From assembly GCA_021297795.1 (NCBI GenBank), contig JAJTGL010000026.1, positions 1 through 32,333 of the forward strand: DNA of 32,333 bases. Direction: 5' to 3'. Position 1 is the stretch's first letter. Every line of letters begins with the position of its first letter. Of this stretch, positions 1 through 8,249 are shown in pieces. The position numbers were made by a program, and so were the translations under genes. Source of the stretch: Planctomycetaceae bacterium (GTDB lineage Bacteria > Planctomycetota > Phycisphaerae > Phycisphaerales > SM1A02). The notes below the pieces were generated by a model. The model saw nothing but the letters and a program-made list of their open reading frames with translations, did no database searches and was not told the DNA's origin.

Positions 1-1
1 C

Positions 2-304
2 GGTCTGCCGGACATGTGGGAGTTGTCGCAGGCTCTGGCCGACGACTGCGATGGCAACACGATCCCGGACAACTGCGACATCGCGGCCGGTGCGGATGAC
101 AAGAACGCGAACGGCAGCCTCGACGCGTGCGAGCTGGCGCGCGGCGACCTCAACCTCGATGGCGTGATCAACGCGGCCGATCTCGCGGTGATGCTCGCCT
201 TCTGGGGCGTGCCGAACCCGCCGGTCGGGGACCTCGACGGCGACGGGTTGATTGGTGGGGCTGACCTCGCCGTGCTGCTCACCAACTGGCGCAACACGGT
301 GTAA
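2..304 (+). CDS. Dockerin-like C-terminal end of a large exported protein (5' partial)
   Basis: The reading frame is open from base 2 and continues beyond the left edge, so only the last 100 residues are visible. Residues ~15-45 hold two calcium-binding thrombospondin-3-like repeats (DCDGNTIPDNCDI, then DKNANGSLDACEL), a style very common in exported planctomycete proteins. Residues ~48-96 form a dockerin-like pair, each with a D-x-N/D-x-D-G calcium loop followed by a helix: DLNLDGVINAADLAVML and DLDGDGLIGGADLAVLL. In this phylum such C-termini usually end very large secreted or surface proteins and act as a sorting or attachment module; no cellulosome is implied. The catalytic or binding part lies outside the window, so the function is unknown. 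Confidence 0.85.
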   Translation, partial: GLPDMWELSQALADDCDGNTIPDNCDIAAGADDKNANGSLDACELARGDLNLDGVINAADLAVMLAFWGVPNPPVGDLDGDGLIGGADLAVLLTNWRNTV

Positions 305-313
305 AGTCCCGAG

Positions 314-327
314 GGGCAGCCGTGCCC
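314..327 (+). terminator. Possible hairpin terminator after the dockerin gene
   Basis: GGGCA and TGCCC pair around a GCCG loop ten bases after the TAA stop; an alternative GAGGGG/CCCCTC pairing (311-316 with 329-334) overlaps it. No T-tract follows, so termination is only a suggestion. Confidence 0.3.
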
Positions 328-361
328 ACCCCTCCTGCAACCGCCGTACCATGCGCGGCTT

Positions 362-1645
362 ATGACACCGCAGCACTGGTTGCACCCGGTACGGACTTCC
401 GCCGTTCTCCTGATCACCCTCGCGCTCACGTTCGTGCTGGCCACGACGGCCGCCGCGACCGCCCAGGAGTCGGACACCAGCTCCGACGCCGCGAGCGCCA
501 GCGCCGGTGCGCCGAAGGGCCCGCCACCGACGCCGGTGCGCGTTGCAAAGGCGCGCTCGGAGGAACTGGCGCCTCGCAAGAAGGTGTTCGGCGAGATCCG
601 CGCCGCGCGCAAGACGACCGTGGCCGCCGACGGCGCGGGCCTCGTGCGTGAGTTCCGCGCGCACGACGGTCAGCGCGTTGCCGCCGGGGACATCCTCGCG
701 CAGCTCGACGACACCCGCATCAACCTCGAACTCGCCGTCCACGCCGCCACGGTCGAGGCGGCCCGCGCGACCATCGCGGAGCGGGATGCGACCGTCGCCC
801 GCGAGGAGCGCGACCTCGAGCTGCTCCGTCGCGCCGCCGCCGCGGGTGGCACCAATCCCCGCGAGCTGGCCGACGCCGAGAGCGCGCTTGCCGTCGCCCG
901 CGCGCAGGCCACGCAGGCCCGCGCTGCGGCAACTGTGATCGAGCAGCAGGGCGCGATCCTGAAGGATCGCCTCGACGACCTCGTCATCCGCGCGCCCTTC
1001 GCAGGCGTCGTGACGATGCGCCACTCGGAGGAGGGCGCGTGGGTCTCGGAGGGCGGTGCGGTCGTCGATCTCCTCGCGACCGACGAACTCGAGGCGTGGT
1101 TCGAGGTTCCGCAGGAGCTCTACGCTGCCGCGGTCGCACTCGCCGCCGAGGGCGCGAAGCGCCTGACCCGCGAGGTTCCGATCGACATCGACGCGGCGAC
1201 AGGCGCCGCGGTCTCGGCGTACGGCCTGCGCGTCGTGCCCGAGGTCGACCCGCGCTCGCGCACGTTCCGGGCGGTCCTGCGCGTCGTCAACAAGAAGGAT
1301 CTCCTCGCTCCTGGCATCGCGCTCACCGCGTTCGTACCCGCAGGAGCGACCGCGCCGCGCGTCGTCATACCGAAGGACGCCATCCTTCGCGGCGACGCTG
1401 CGCCGTTCGTCTACGTCGTGCGAGGCGGCATCGCGGCTCCCGTCAACGTGCGCATCGCCTTCCCGCTCGGCGACGAGGTCGCGCTTGAACCGGGCTCGAT
1501 CGCCGCTGGCGACGAGGTCGTCACCGAAGGAAACGAGCGGCTGATGGGTCCGACGCCTGTCGTCCCGATCGCGGGTGAGGCCAACACCGCCGCTTCGGCT
1601 GCCGCTGCCACGCCCGCCGTCGCCGGAAAGGCGGCCACCGAGTGA
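362..1645 (+). CDS. RND efflux periplasmic adaptor (HlyD/AcrA-type membrane fusion protein)
   Basis: This is the periplasmic adaptor that would link the RND pump encoded next to an outer-membrane channel. Residues 12-34 form a hydrophobic signal segment ending ATTAAATA-Q. The first half-lipoyl motif lies around residues 86-118 (VAADGAGLVREF, then DGQRVAAGDILAQLDD). An Ala/Arg/Glu-rich coiled-coil hairpin covers ~122-205, and the second half-lipoyl (LVIRAPFAGVV...EGAWVSEGG) covers ~207-240. The beta-barrel and membrane-proximal domains follow, with an Ala-rich tail. At 427 residues the length is typical. ATG 362 directly precedes the signal segment. The stop overlaps the GTG start of the pump gene by 4 bp, so the two are translationally coupled. 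No TolC-like gene is in the window and the substrate cannot be read from sequence. Confidence 0.93.
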   Translation: MTPQHWLHPVRTSAVLLITLALTFVLATTAAATAQESDTSSDAASASAGAPKGPPPTPVRVAKARSEELAPRKKVFGEIRAARKTTVAADGAGLVREFRAHDGQRVAAGDILAQLDDTRINLELAVHAATVEAARATIAERDATVAREERDLELLRRAAAAGGTNPRELADAESALAVARAQATQARAAATVIEQQGAILKDRLDDLVIRAPFAGVVTMRHSEEGAWVSEGGAVVDLLATDELEAWFEVPQELYAAAVALAAEGAKRLTREVPIDIDAATGAAVSAYGLRVVPEVDPRSRTFRAVLRVVNKKDLLAPGIALTAFVPAGATAPRVVIPKDAILRGDAAPFVYVVRGGIAAPVNVRIAFPLGDEVALEPGSIAAGDEVVTEGNERLMGPTPVVPIAGEANTAASAAAATPAVAGKAATE

Positions 1646-4600
1646 AGATCGTCGAAGGCTCGATCCGGCAGCCGGTGACGGTGCTCGTCGGCGTGGTGCT
1701 CGTCCTTGTGGCGGCGCTGGTCGCGGTGCGCCAGGTCCCCGTCCAGCTGACACCCGACGTCGACGACACCATCGTCAGCGTGTCGACCGTCTGGCCCGGC
1801 GCCTCGCCCGAGGAGATCGAGCAGTCGATCGTCGAGCGGCAGGAGGAGAAACTGCAGGGCGTGGCGGGCGTGCGTTCGATGACGTCGAGCTCGTCGCAGG
1901 GATCGGCGCGCATCCGGCTCGAGTTCAACCCCGGCACCGACAAGGATGCCGCGATCCGCGAGGTGAGCGACCGTCTCCGGCAGGTACCCGCGTACCCCTT
2001 CGGCGTCGACGAGCCGATCGTCGAGGCGAGCGACCCCGAGAACAAGGACTACATCGCGTGGATCGTGCTGTCGGCCGGCAACGCCACCGACGCCGCCGGG
2101 CGGCCCTTCGACATCCGAACGCTGCAGGATTTCGCCGCCGATCACGTGAAGCCGCAGATCGAGCGCGTGGCCGGCGTGGCCGAGGTCAACGTCCTCGGCG
2201 GACGTGAGCGCGAGCTCCAGGTGCGCGTCGATCCCGCGGCGCTCGCCGCGCGTGGCGTCACGATCTCGCAGCTTGCCGCCGCACTGCGCGGCGCCAACCA
2301 GAACGCGCCTGCGGGCGCGCTGGCCGAATCGAAGCGCGACATCGTGCTCCGCTCCGTCGGCCAGTTCGAGTCGACCGGCGACGTCGCCCGAGTGGCGATC
2401 GCGCAGGGGGCGTCGGGGCCGGTGCTCGTCGGCGACGTGGCCGAGATCGTCGAGACGTGGAAGGAAGTGACCAACTTCGTCCGTTCGCAGGGTATTCCCG
2501 TTCTTGCGATCAACGTGCAGAAGGAGGTCGGCACCAACGTCATCGAGGTGATGGAGGGTGTGAAGGAGTCGATCGCGGCACTGGGCGAGAAGGGCGGCAT
2601 CCTCGACTCGGAGACCGCGACGCTCGGGCTTTCCCAGCCGCTCACGGTCCAGCTGGTCTACGACCAGACGGTCTACATCGACGAAGCGCTCGACCTCGTG
2701 CTCGACAACATCTGGCAGGGCGGGTTCCTCGCGGTGCTCACGCTCGTCGTCTTCCTGCGTTCGTGGCGCAGCATCGTGATCGTCGCGACCAGCGTGCCGC
2801 TCGCGGTGGTCGCGACCGTGATCGTGATGCTCGCGATGGGCCGTACGATCAACGTGGTCAGCCTCGCGGGCCTCGCCTTCGCGATCGGCACGCTCATCGA
2901 CAACTCGATCGTCGTCCTCGAGAACGTCGTCCGTCATATGGAGATGGGGAAGGACGCGCGTCGCGCGGCGCTTGCGGGCACGCAGGAGGTCGCCGGCGCG
3001 ATCCTCGGCTCGACGCTCGCCACCTGCGTCGTCTTCATCCCGATCTTCCTGATCGGCGATGAGGTGGGCCAGCTCTTCCGCGACATCTCTCTTGCCATCC
3101 TCATATCCAACATGCTCTCGATGGTGGTGTCGATCACGGTCACACCGTGCGCCTGCGCGTTCCTCCTGAAGGCGCCGAAGCGGGTGGCCGGCGCGGCTGC
3201 GGCCGCAGAAGCGACGGTCGCGCGTGCCGTGAAGCCGACGATCGGCGAGCGCTTCGCGACGGCCATCGCACGCTGGGTGTACCGGATGTCGCGTCGACGG
3301 ATCGCAAGCCTCGCGTTCGTCCTTCTCATGATGGGTGTATCGCTTGCGGGAAGTTGGTTCCTGATGCCGCCCGCCGATTACCTTCCGCGCGGCAATCGAA
3401 ACCTCGTGTTCGGCCTGATCCTCCCGCCGCCAGGAATGTCGAACGCAATGCAAGAAGAAATCGCGACGCGCGTCGAGCGTTCGGTTGCTCCGTACTGGGA
3501 GCGCACGCTGCCACCGCGCGACACGCCGGAGCGCGCGGCCGCGGAGAAGGCGCTTCCGAAGGTCCCCGTCACGCCGTGGATGGCGTTCAAGTACGGCGCC
3601 GAAGTGCAGCCAGCGCCGCTTGAGAACTACTTCGTCGTTGGTTTCGCAGGCACGATGTTTCACGGCGGCATTGCGAGTGAGTCGAAGCGCGCGAGTTACA
3701 ACGAGCACCTCCTCGGCTACGCCACGCGCCCGGACGTACTACCCGGAACGATGGCGTTCGCCTTCCAGGTGCCGCTCTTCCGCACGAGCGGTTCGTCGGG
3801 AAGCGCCGTGGCGGTCGACCTCCGCGGTGATGATCTCGACCGCGTGAAGGCGGCGGCCGGCGCCATGATGGGTCGCTTCATGGGCCAGTTCGGACCGATG
3901 AGCGTGCAGCCCGATCCCTCGAACTTCGCGACGCCGGGCGCCGAGGTGCGCGTGCGCCCCGATCAGCGTCGCCTGTCGGACGCAGGGCTTTCGCCGGCCG
4001 ACCTCACGCTGTCGGTCGCGGCGGCGGGTGACGGAGCGCTGATCGATGAATATCGCGCAGGCGGCGACACGATCGACCTTGTCATCATTGACCGCGAAGT
4101 CGCCGAGCGCGCGGCGCGGCAGGCGTCGATCGACGTCGACGAGGTCGCGAATGTGCCGGTCGCGCTTCCGAGCGGCCGGCTGTCGACGGTCGGACAGCTT
4201 GCCGACGTCGAGCGCGGCTCGGCCCCCACGCAGATCAACCACGTCGATCGCCAGCGTTCGGTGCGCCTCCAGGTGACGCCGCCGCCGACGATGGCGCTCG
4301 AGGAGGCGGTGGTCGCGATCCAGTCGGAACTGGACGCGGCCCGTGCCGACGGTTCGCTGCCGCCCGGCGTGGTGGCGGATGTCGCGGGCACCGCGAGCGC
4401 CCTTGCCGAAGTGCGCAAGGAACTCGTCGGCGGCGGATCCTCCGTGAGCTTCCTCACGAGCACCGTCTTCCTCGCGCTGCTTGTCTGCTACCTCGTGATG
4501 GCGGTGCTCTTCCAGAGCTTCCTGCTTCCGTTCGTGATCATGTTCAGCGTGCCGCTGGCGGCGGTCGGCGGGTTCGCGGCGCTGTTCGCGGTGTTCATCG

Positions 4601-5079
4601 TGAGCCTCACGAGCCCCACGCTTCCGATGCAGTCGCTTGACGTCCTCACGATGCTCGGCTTCGTGATCCTGATCGGCGTCGTGGTCAACAACGCGATCCT
4701 CCTCGTCCACCAGACGCTCAACTTCCAGCGTGGCACCGCCGACGAGACGCCGTCCGACGCGGCGTTCCGCGGGCTGCCCGATGCGCCGATGGTGCGGGAA
4801 GGTGCTCCGCTCCCCCTGCGCGCTGCGATCGCCGAGAGCGTGCGGACGCGCGTGCGGCCGATCCTCATGAGTGCGTTCACGAGCGTGGCGGGTCTGCTGC
4901 CGCTCATCTTCGCGCCGGGAGCCGGAAGCGAACTCTATCGCGGGCTCGGTGCCGTGCTTGGCGGCGGACTGCTCGTCTCGACCGTGTTCACGATCGTCGT
5001 GGTGCCGCTCGTCATGGCCGTCCTGGTGAGGGACCGCCCGATCCGACCGGCGTCGAGCTCCGGCGCGGATCATCGCTGA
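1642..5079 (+). CDS. RND-family efflux permease (AcrB-like inner-membrane pump)
   Basis: This 1145-residue protein is a complete RND transporter, which would form a proton-driven trimer exporting small molecules. It has a cytoplasmic start with TM1 at ~12-30, a first periplasmic porter half (~35-340), a TM2-6 block (~345-510), a long periplasmic second half (~570-930) and a TM8-12 block (~935-1130). The TM4 proton-relay region reads GTLIDNSIVVLEN with Asp420, so it has D-N where AcrB has D-D; a single Asp is common in other RND branches. The R-S-W-R motif before TM3 and the GVVVNNAILLVHQ element of the second half are typical. The GTG start overlaps the adaptor stop by 4 bp. The last 68 bp overlap the 3' end of the convergent sensor kinase. 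It looks like the HAE1/multidrug branch rather than the heavy-metal branch, but this is not certain. Confidence 0.95.
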   Translation: MKIVEGSIRQPVTVLVGVVLVLVAALVAVRQVPVQLTPDVDDTIVSVSTVWPGASPEEIEQSIVERQEEKLQGVAGVRSMTSSSSQGSARIRLEFNPGTDKDAAIREVSDRLRQVPAYPFGVDEPIVEASDPENKDYIAWIVLSAGNATDAAGRPFDIRTLQDFAADHVKPQIERVAGVAEVNVLGGRERELQVRVDPAALAARGVTISQLAAALRGANQNAPAGALAESKRDIVLRSVGQFESTGDVARVAIAQGASGPVLVGDVAEIVETWKEVTNFVRSQGIPVLAINVQKEVGTNVIEVMEGVKESIAALGEKGGILDSETATLGLSQPLTVQLVYDQTVYIDEALDLVLDNIWQGGFLAVLTLVVFLRSWRSIVIVATSVPLAVVATVIVMLAMGRTINVVSLAGLAFAIGTLIDNSIVVLENVVRHMEMGKDARRAALAGTQEVAGAILGSTLATCVVFIPIFLIGDEVGQLFRDISLAILISNMLSMVVSITVTPCACAFLLKAPKRVAGAAAAAEATVARAVKPTIGERFATAIARWVYRMSRRRIASLAFVLLMMGVSLAGSWFLMPPADYLPRGNRNLVFGLILPPPGMSNAMQEEIATRVERSVAPYWERTLPPRDTPERAAAEKALPKVPVTPWMAFKYGAEVQPAPLENYFVVGFAGTMFHGGIASESKRASYNEHLLGYATRPDVLPGTMAFAFQVPLFRTSGSSGSAVAVDLRGDDLDRVKAAAGAMMGRFMGQFGPMSVQPDPSNFATPGAEVRVRPDQRRLSDAGLSPADLTLSVAAAGDGALIDEYRAGGDTIDLVIIDREVAERAARQASIDVDEVANVPVALPSGRLSTVGQLADVERGSAPTQINHVDRQRSVRLQVTPPPTMALEEAVVAIQSELDAARADGSLPPGVVADVAGTASALAEVRKELVGGGSSVSFLTSTVFLALLVCYLVMAVLFQSFLLPFVIMFSVPLAAVGGFAALFAVFIVSLTSPTLPMQSLDVLTMLGFVILIGVVVNNAILLVHQTLNFQRGTADETPSDAAFRGLPDAPMVREGAPLPLRAAIAESVRTRVRPILMSAFTSVAGLLPLIFAPGAGSELYRGLGAVLGGGLLVSTVFTIVVVPLVMAVLVRDRPIRPASSSGADHR

Positions 5080-7939
5080 CAAGCGCGCTCAGCGCCTGCG
5101 CGAGCCGCTCGATGGTGAACGGCTTCTCCAGGTTGCCGCGGAAGTTGGCGGCGCCGATGCCGATCGCGTCCTGGACGTCGATGCGTCCGCTCGAGAGGAT
5201 CACGCCGAGCCCGGGGCGGGCCGTCGCGATCTTCCGCGCGAGCTCGATGCCGTCCATGTTCGGCATGTGGAGGTCGGTGACGACGCCGTCGATGGTGACG
5301 CTCGGGTCGCCGAGCAGCGCGAGCGCCGCGGCACCATCCTGCGCGGTGCGCACGCGATAGCCGAGCGCGGTTGCGATCTGCTTCAGCACCTCGCGCACCG
5401 CGGGCTCGTCGTCGACGATGAGGATCGTCTGGCCGTCGCCGCGCAATGGTTGCGCGGGCGCCGACTTCGACGTCGAGGACTGCTGTGGCTGTGCCTCGGG
5501 GAGATAGAGGCTGAAGATGCTGCCCTGGCCCGGGCTCGAGGCGACGCGCATGAAACCGCCGTGGCTGCGCACGATGCCGAGCGCGGTCGAAAGGCCGAGC
5601 CCGGTGCCCTGATCGGGGCTCTTCGTACTGAAGAACGGCTCGAAGATGCGCTCGAGGACGGCCTCGGGGATGCCGGAGCCGGTGTCGGAGATCGTCCAGC
5701 GCAGGTAGCGGCCCCTCACGCAGTCGGCGTGCTCGGCGGCCTCGCGGTCATCGATCTCGGCGGTCGAGACCGACACGGTGATCGCGCCGCCGGCCGGCAT
5801 CGCGTCGCGTGCGTTGACGCAGAGGTTCAGGAGCACCTGGTGGATCTGCGTCGGATCGCCGTTGACATTCGGGAGTCCGTCGTCGGCCGCGAAGCGCAGA
5901 CGAATGTTCTTCGGGAACGTGCTGCCGACGATCTGCTGGAGTTCCGCGAGGATGCGGCGCGGATCGAGCATGGTGCGCTCGCCGTCGACGCCCTTTGCGA
6001 AGGTGAGGAGCTGCTGCACCATCGACGCGCCGCGCTTCGTGCTTGTCTCGAGGATGTCGACGAGGCGCGCGCAGTGGGGCGCTTCCTTCCGGAGCAGTCC
6101 GCACGCGAGCATGATCGGCGCAAGCGCGTTGTTGATGTCGTGCGCGACGCCGCCCGCGAGCGTACCGAGGCTTTCGAGACGCTTCGCGCGCAAGCTCCGT
6201 TGGTCGGCCTGCCGGAGGCCGGTGATGTCCTGACCGACGCCCACCATGCCGGTGATCACGCCCGAGCCGTCGCGGCGCGTGCTCGCGTTGAGGAGCACGG
6301 TCACCTCGCGGCCGTCCTTCGTCGTCAGCGGAAACTCGAAGTTCGCGGTCTCGGTGCCCGACAGCGCGCGGTCGAGCACTTCCTTCACCGCGAACTTGAA
6401 GCCGGGGCTGACGAAGTCGACGAGATCGCGACCGAGCACCTCCTGCTTCGAGAAGCCGGTGAGCCGCTCGGCGCTGCGGTTCCATTCGTTGACGCAGCCG
6501 CGCGTGTCCTTGCCGAAGATCGGCGCGTTCGCGGTGTCGATGAGCCGGCTCAGGTCGTTTGCGGCGGCGCGCGCCTCGTTCTCGGCGCGACGACGGTCGT
6601 GGATGTCGACGCACGAGCCGACGATCTCGCGCGGATTTCCGTCGGCATCGCGGACAAGAACGAAGGAGTCGCGAAGCCAGCGGTAGGTCCCGTCGGCGTG
6701 ACGGAAGCGGTACTCGTAGCTCGACTTGCCGACGCGCACGGCCTCCCGCAGCGTGGTGTAGGCCTGCGGCGCGTCTTCGGGATGGATTCGGTCCGACCAG
6801 AACGTGGGGTGCGAGAGGTAGTTCTCGGCGGGGTAGCCGAGGAGATTCTCGATGTTCGGGCTCACGTACGTGCCGCGGAACGGCATGAACGGCTCGCACG
6901 TGTAGATGACGGCCGGACTCGAGGTGATGAGGTACTGGAGGCGGCGCTCGCTGCGTCGCGCTTCACGCGTACGCTCCTCGACGGTTGTCTCGAGTGCCTT
7001 CTTCGCGTTCCGGAGGTGCGATTCGGCCTCGACGCGACGCTCGGTCTCGAGGAAGGTGAGGACGATCGCGGAGACGGCGAGGAGGAACTCCTCCTCGTCG
7101 TTGGTCCAGTGGCGGATCGGACCGGTGTGCTCGCAGCAGATCACGCCCTCGAGCGATTCACCCAAGCGGATCGGGCCGTCGAGCATCGAGGTGATGCCAA
7201 GCGGCTTGAGGTAGCTTTCGGTGAAGCAGCTGGTGGCCGGATGCGTGCGCGCATCGTCGGCGCGAACCGGGAGCCGGCTCTCGATCGCCTCGAAGTAGGA
7301 GAGGTACTGCGAGCGCGAGAGCGCGATGTCGACCTTGCCGAGCGCGACGCCGTCGGCGTGGAGCGACTCGCAGACGATGGACTCGTGCTGCTCGTCGAGC
7401 AGCCAGATGCTTGCGCGAGCCACGCCGAGGGCGGCCGCGACCTTCGAGGTGACGAGCGAGAAGAACGTGCCTCGTTCGAGCGCCTCGGTCGCGCGGAGGA
7501 GCGAGAGCACCGACTGGAAGAGTCGACGCTGCTCGCGGAGGCGCGCGAGGGTCGCTTCCGCGCGGCGCGGGGTGGTGGTCTCGCGGAAGACGCCGGAGGT
7601 GCTGCTGGGGGCGCCGTTCTCGAAGTGGACGGTGACGCGGCCCTCGAGTTGCACCGTCTGGCCGTCCCTCGTCTGGAATGTGACCTCCATCAGGCCCACG
7701 TCCTCGCCCGCGAGGAGGCGCTGGAAGTAGTGCATGCAGTGGTCGCGGCTCTCGGGGTGGATCACCGAGAAGATGTTGAGTCCTTCCGCCTCGCGCCCGG
7801 TGTAGCCGAGCCGCTCGATCCAGGCGCGGTTCACGAAGCGAATCCGTCCGTCGGGCCAGACGCTCTGGACAAGGTCGCTGACCCCGTCGAGGATCTCGTT
7901 CGTGGCGACCGGATCGAGGGACGAGCGCGAGTTCGGCAT
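5012..7939 (-). CDS. Hybrid sensor histidine kinase (PAS-GAF-PAS-PAS-HisKA-HATPase-REC)
   Basis: This 975-residue protein has no transmembrane segment and is probably a cytoplasmic sensor kinase. In order it shows a PAS domain (~15-120), a GAF domain (~140-300), a short coiled coil, a PAS/PAC domain with YRFRHADGTYRWLRD (~340-450), a third PAS (~455-580), a dimerisation/phosphoacceptor helix with GGVAHDINNALAP (His600), a HATPase domain with N-box LCVNARDAM, G1 DTGSGIP and GTGLGLST, and a C-terminal receiver with ILIVDDEP, phosphoacceptor Asp889 (VVTDLHMP) and the conserved Lys in LEKPF. A soluble hybrid kinase must pass phosphate to a separate partner, and no orphan regulator lies nearby. 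The ATG at 7939 was chosen because the first PAS begins right after it; the open frame upstream has no domain-like sequence. The C-terminus ends in a short Pro/Ser/Gly tail that overlaps the pump gene. Confidence 0.93.
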   Translation of the reverse strand: MPNSRSSLDPVATNEILDGVSDLVQSVWPDGRIRFVNRAWIERLGYTGREAEGLNIFSVIHPESRDHCMHYFQRLLAGEDVGLMEVTFQTRDGQTVQLEGRVTVHFENGAPSSTSGVFRETTTPRRAEATLARLREQRRLFQSVLSLLRATEALERGTFFSLVTSKVAAALGVARASIWLLDEQHESIVCESLHADGVALGKVDIALSRSQYLSYFEAIESRLPVRADDARTHPATSCFTESYLKPLGITSMLDGPIRLGESLEGVICCEHTGPIRHWTNDEEEFLLAVSAIVLTFLETERRVEAESHLRNAKKALETTVEERTREARRSERRLQYLITSSPAVIYTCEPFMPFRGTYVSPNIENLLGYPAENYLSHPTFWSDRIHPEDAPQAYTTLREAVRVGKSSYEYRFRHADGTYRWLRDSFVLVRDADGNPREIVGSCVDIHDRRRAENEARAAANDLSRLIDTANAPIFGKDTRGCVNEWNRSAERLTGFSKQEVLGRDLVDFVSPGFKFAVKEVLDRALSGTETANFEFPLTTKDGREVTVLLNASTRRDGSGVITGMVGVGQDITGLRQADQRSLRAKRLESLGTLAGGVAHDINNALAPIMLACGLLRKEAPHCARLVDILETSTKRGASMVQQLLTFAKGVDGERTMLDPRRILAELQQIVGSTFPKNIRLRFAADDGLPNVNGDPTQIHQVLLNLCVNARDAMPAGGAITVSVSTAEIDDREAAEHADCVRGRYLRWTISDTGSGIPEAVLERIFEPFFSTKSPDQGTGLGLSTALGIVRSHGGFMRVASSPGQGSIFSLYLPEAQPQQSSTSKSAPAQPLRGDGQTILIVDDEPAVREVLKQIATALGYRVRTAQDGAAALALLGDPSVTIDGVVTDLHMPNMDGIELARKIATARPGLGVILSSGRIDVQDAIGIGAANFRGNLEKPFTIERLAQALSALVSDDPRRSSTPVGSGGPSPGRP

Positions 7940-8249
7940 GCGGCGTTGCTCCGTCGGTATCGAGCGGCCGCCAGACGGGCGGTGCTCGGCGACGCGGGGT
8001 CCTCGGAAGGCGCAGACTACGGCATCGTCCCCGAACCCCGCATGGGGTAGATGCCTCAGTCGGATTTTCGCCTGCGAATCCCGGGGTTTGCCCGGCAAAA
8101 GCGAGAGACGAGCGGCGGGTGCGAGGGTCCGCCACTCGGCGCGCCCCGCCGGTTTTCGGTCGTTTCCCGTCGATCGGGACTGCCGGCGTCGCCTTCCGTG
8201 GCCGAGCATGCGCTTCGCATCGACTTCACCCCGCGGCCGTCGGCGACCA
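7940..8249. other. 310 bp intergenic region between kinase and pullulanase genes
   Basis: No convincing gene is seen on either strand. Both flanking genes are on the minus strand, so this stretch should hold the end of the pullulanase transcript and the promoter of the kinase. A 13 bp perfect inverted repeat, TTTGCC-C-GGCAAA, lies at 8087-8099, about 150 bp upstream of the kinase start, and could be an operator. No T-rich terminator was found. Confidence 0.5.

Noticed and set aside
2-304. Cellulosome component
   Set aside because: Dockerin-like ends are widespread in planctomycete exported proteins, and no cohesin or scaffoldin is seen here.
1411-3708. A 765-residue open frame on the minus strand across the adaptor and pump genes
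   Set aside because: It is antisense to a clear RND pump, is dominated by Arg, His, Asp and Glu, and has no domain; high GC removes stop codons from the opposite strand.
5267-8050. A 927-residue plus-strand frame across the kinase
   Set aside because: Antisense to recognised PAS, GAF, HisKA and REC domains; composition is that of a GC-rich shadow.
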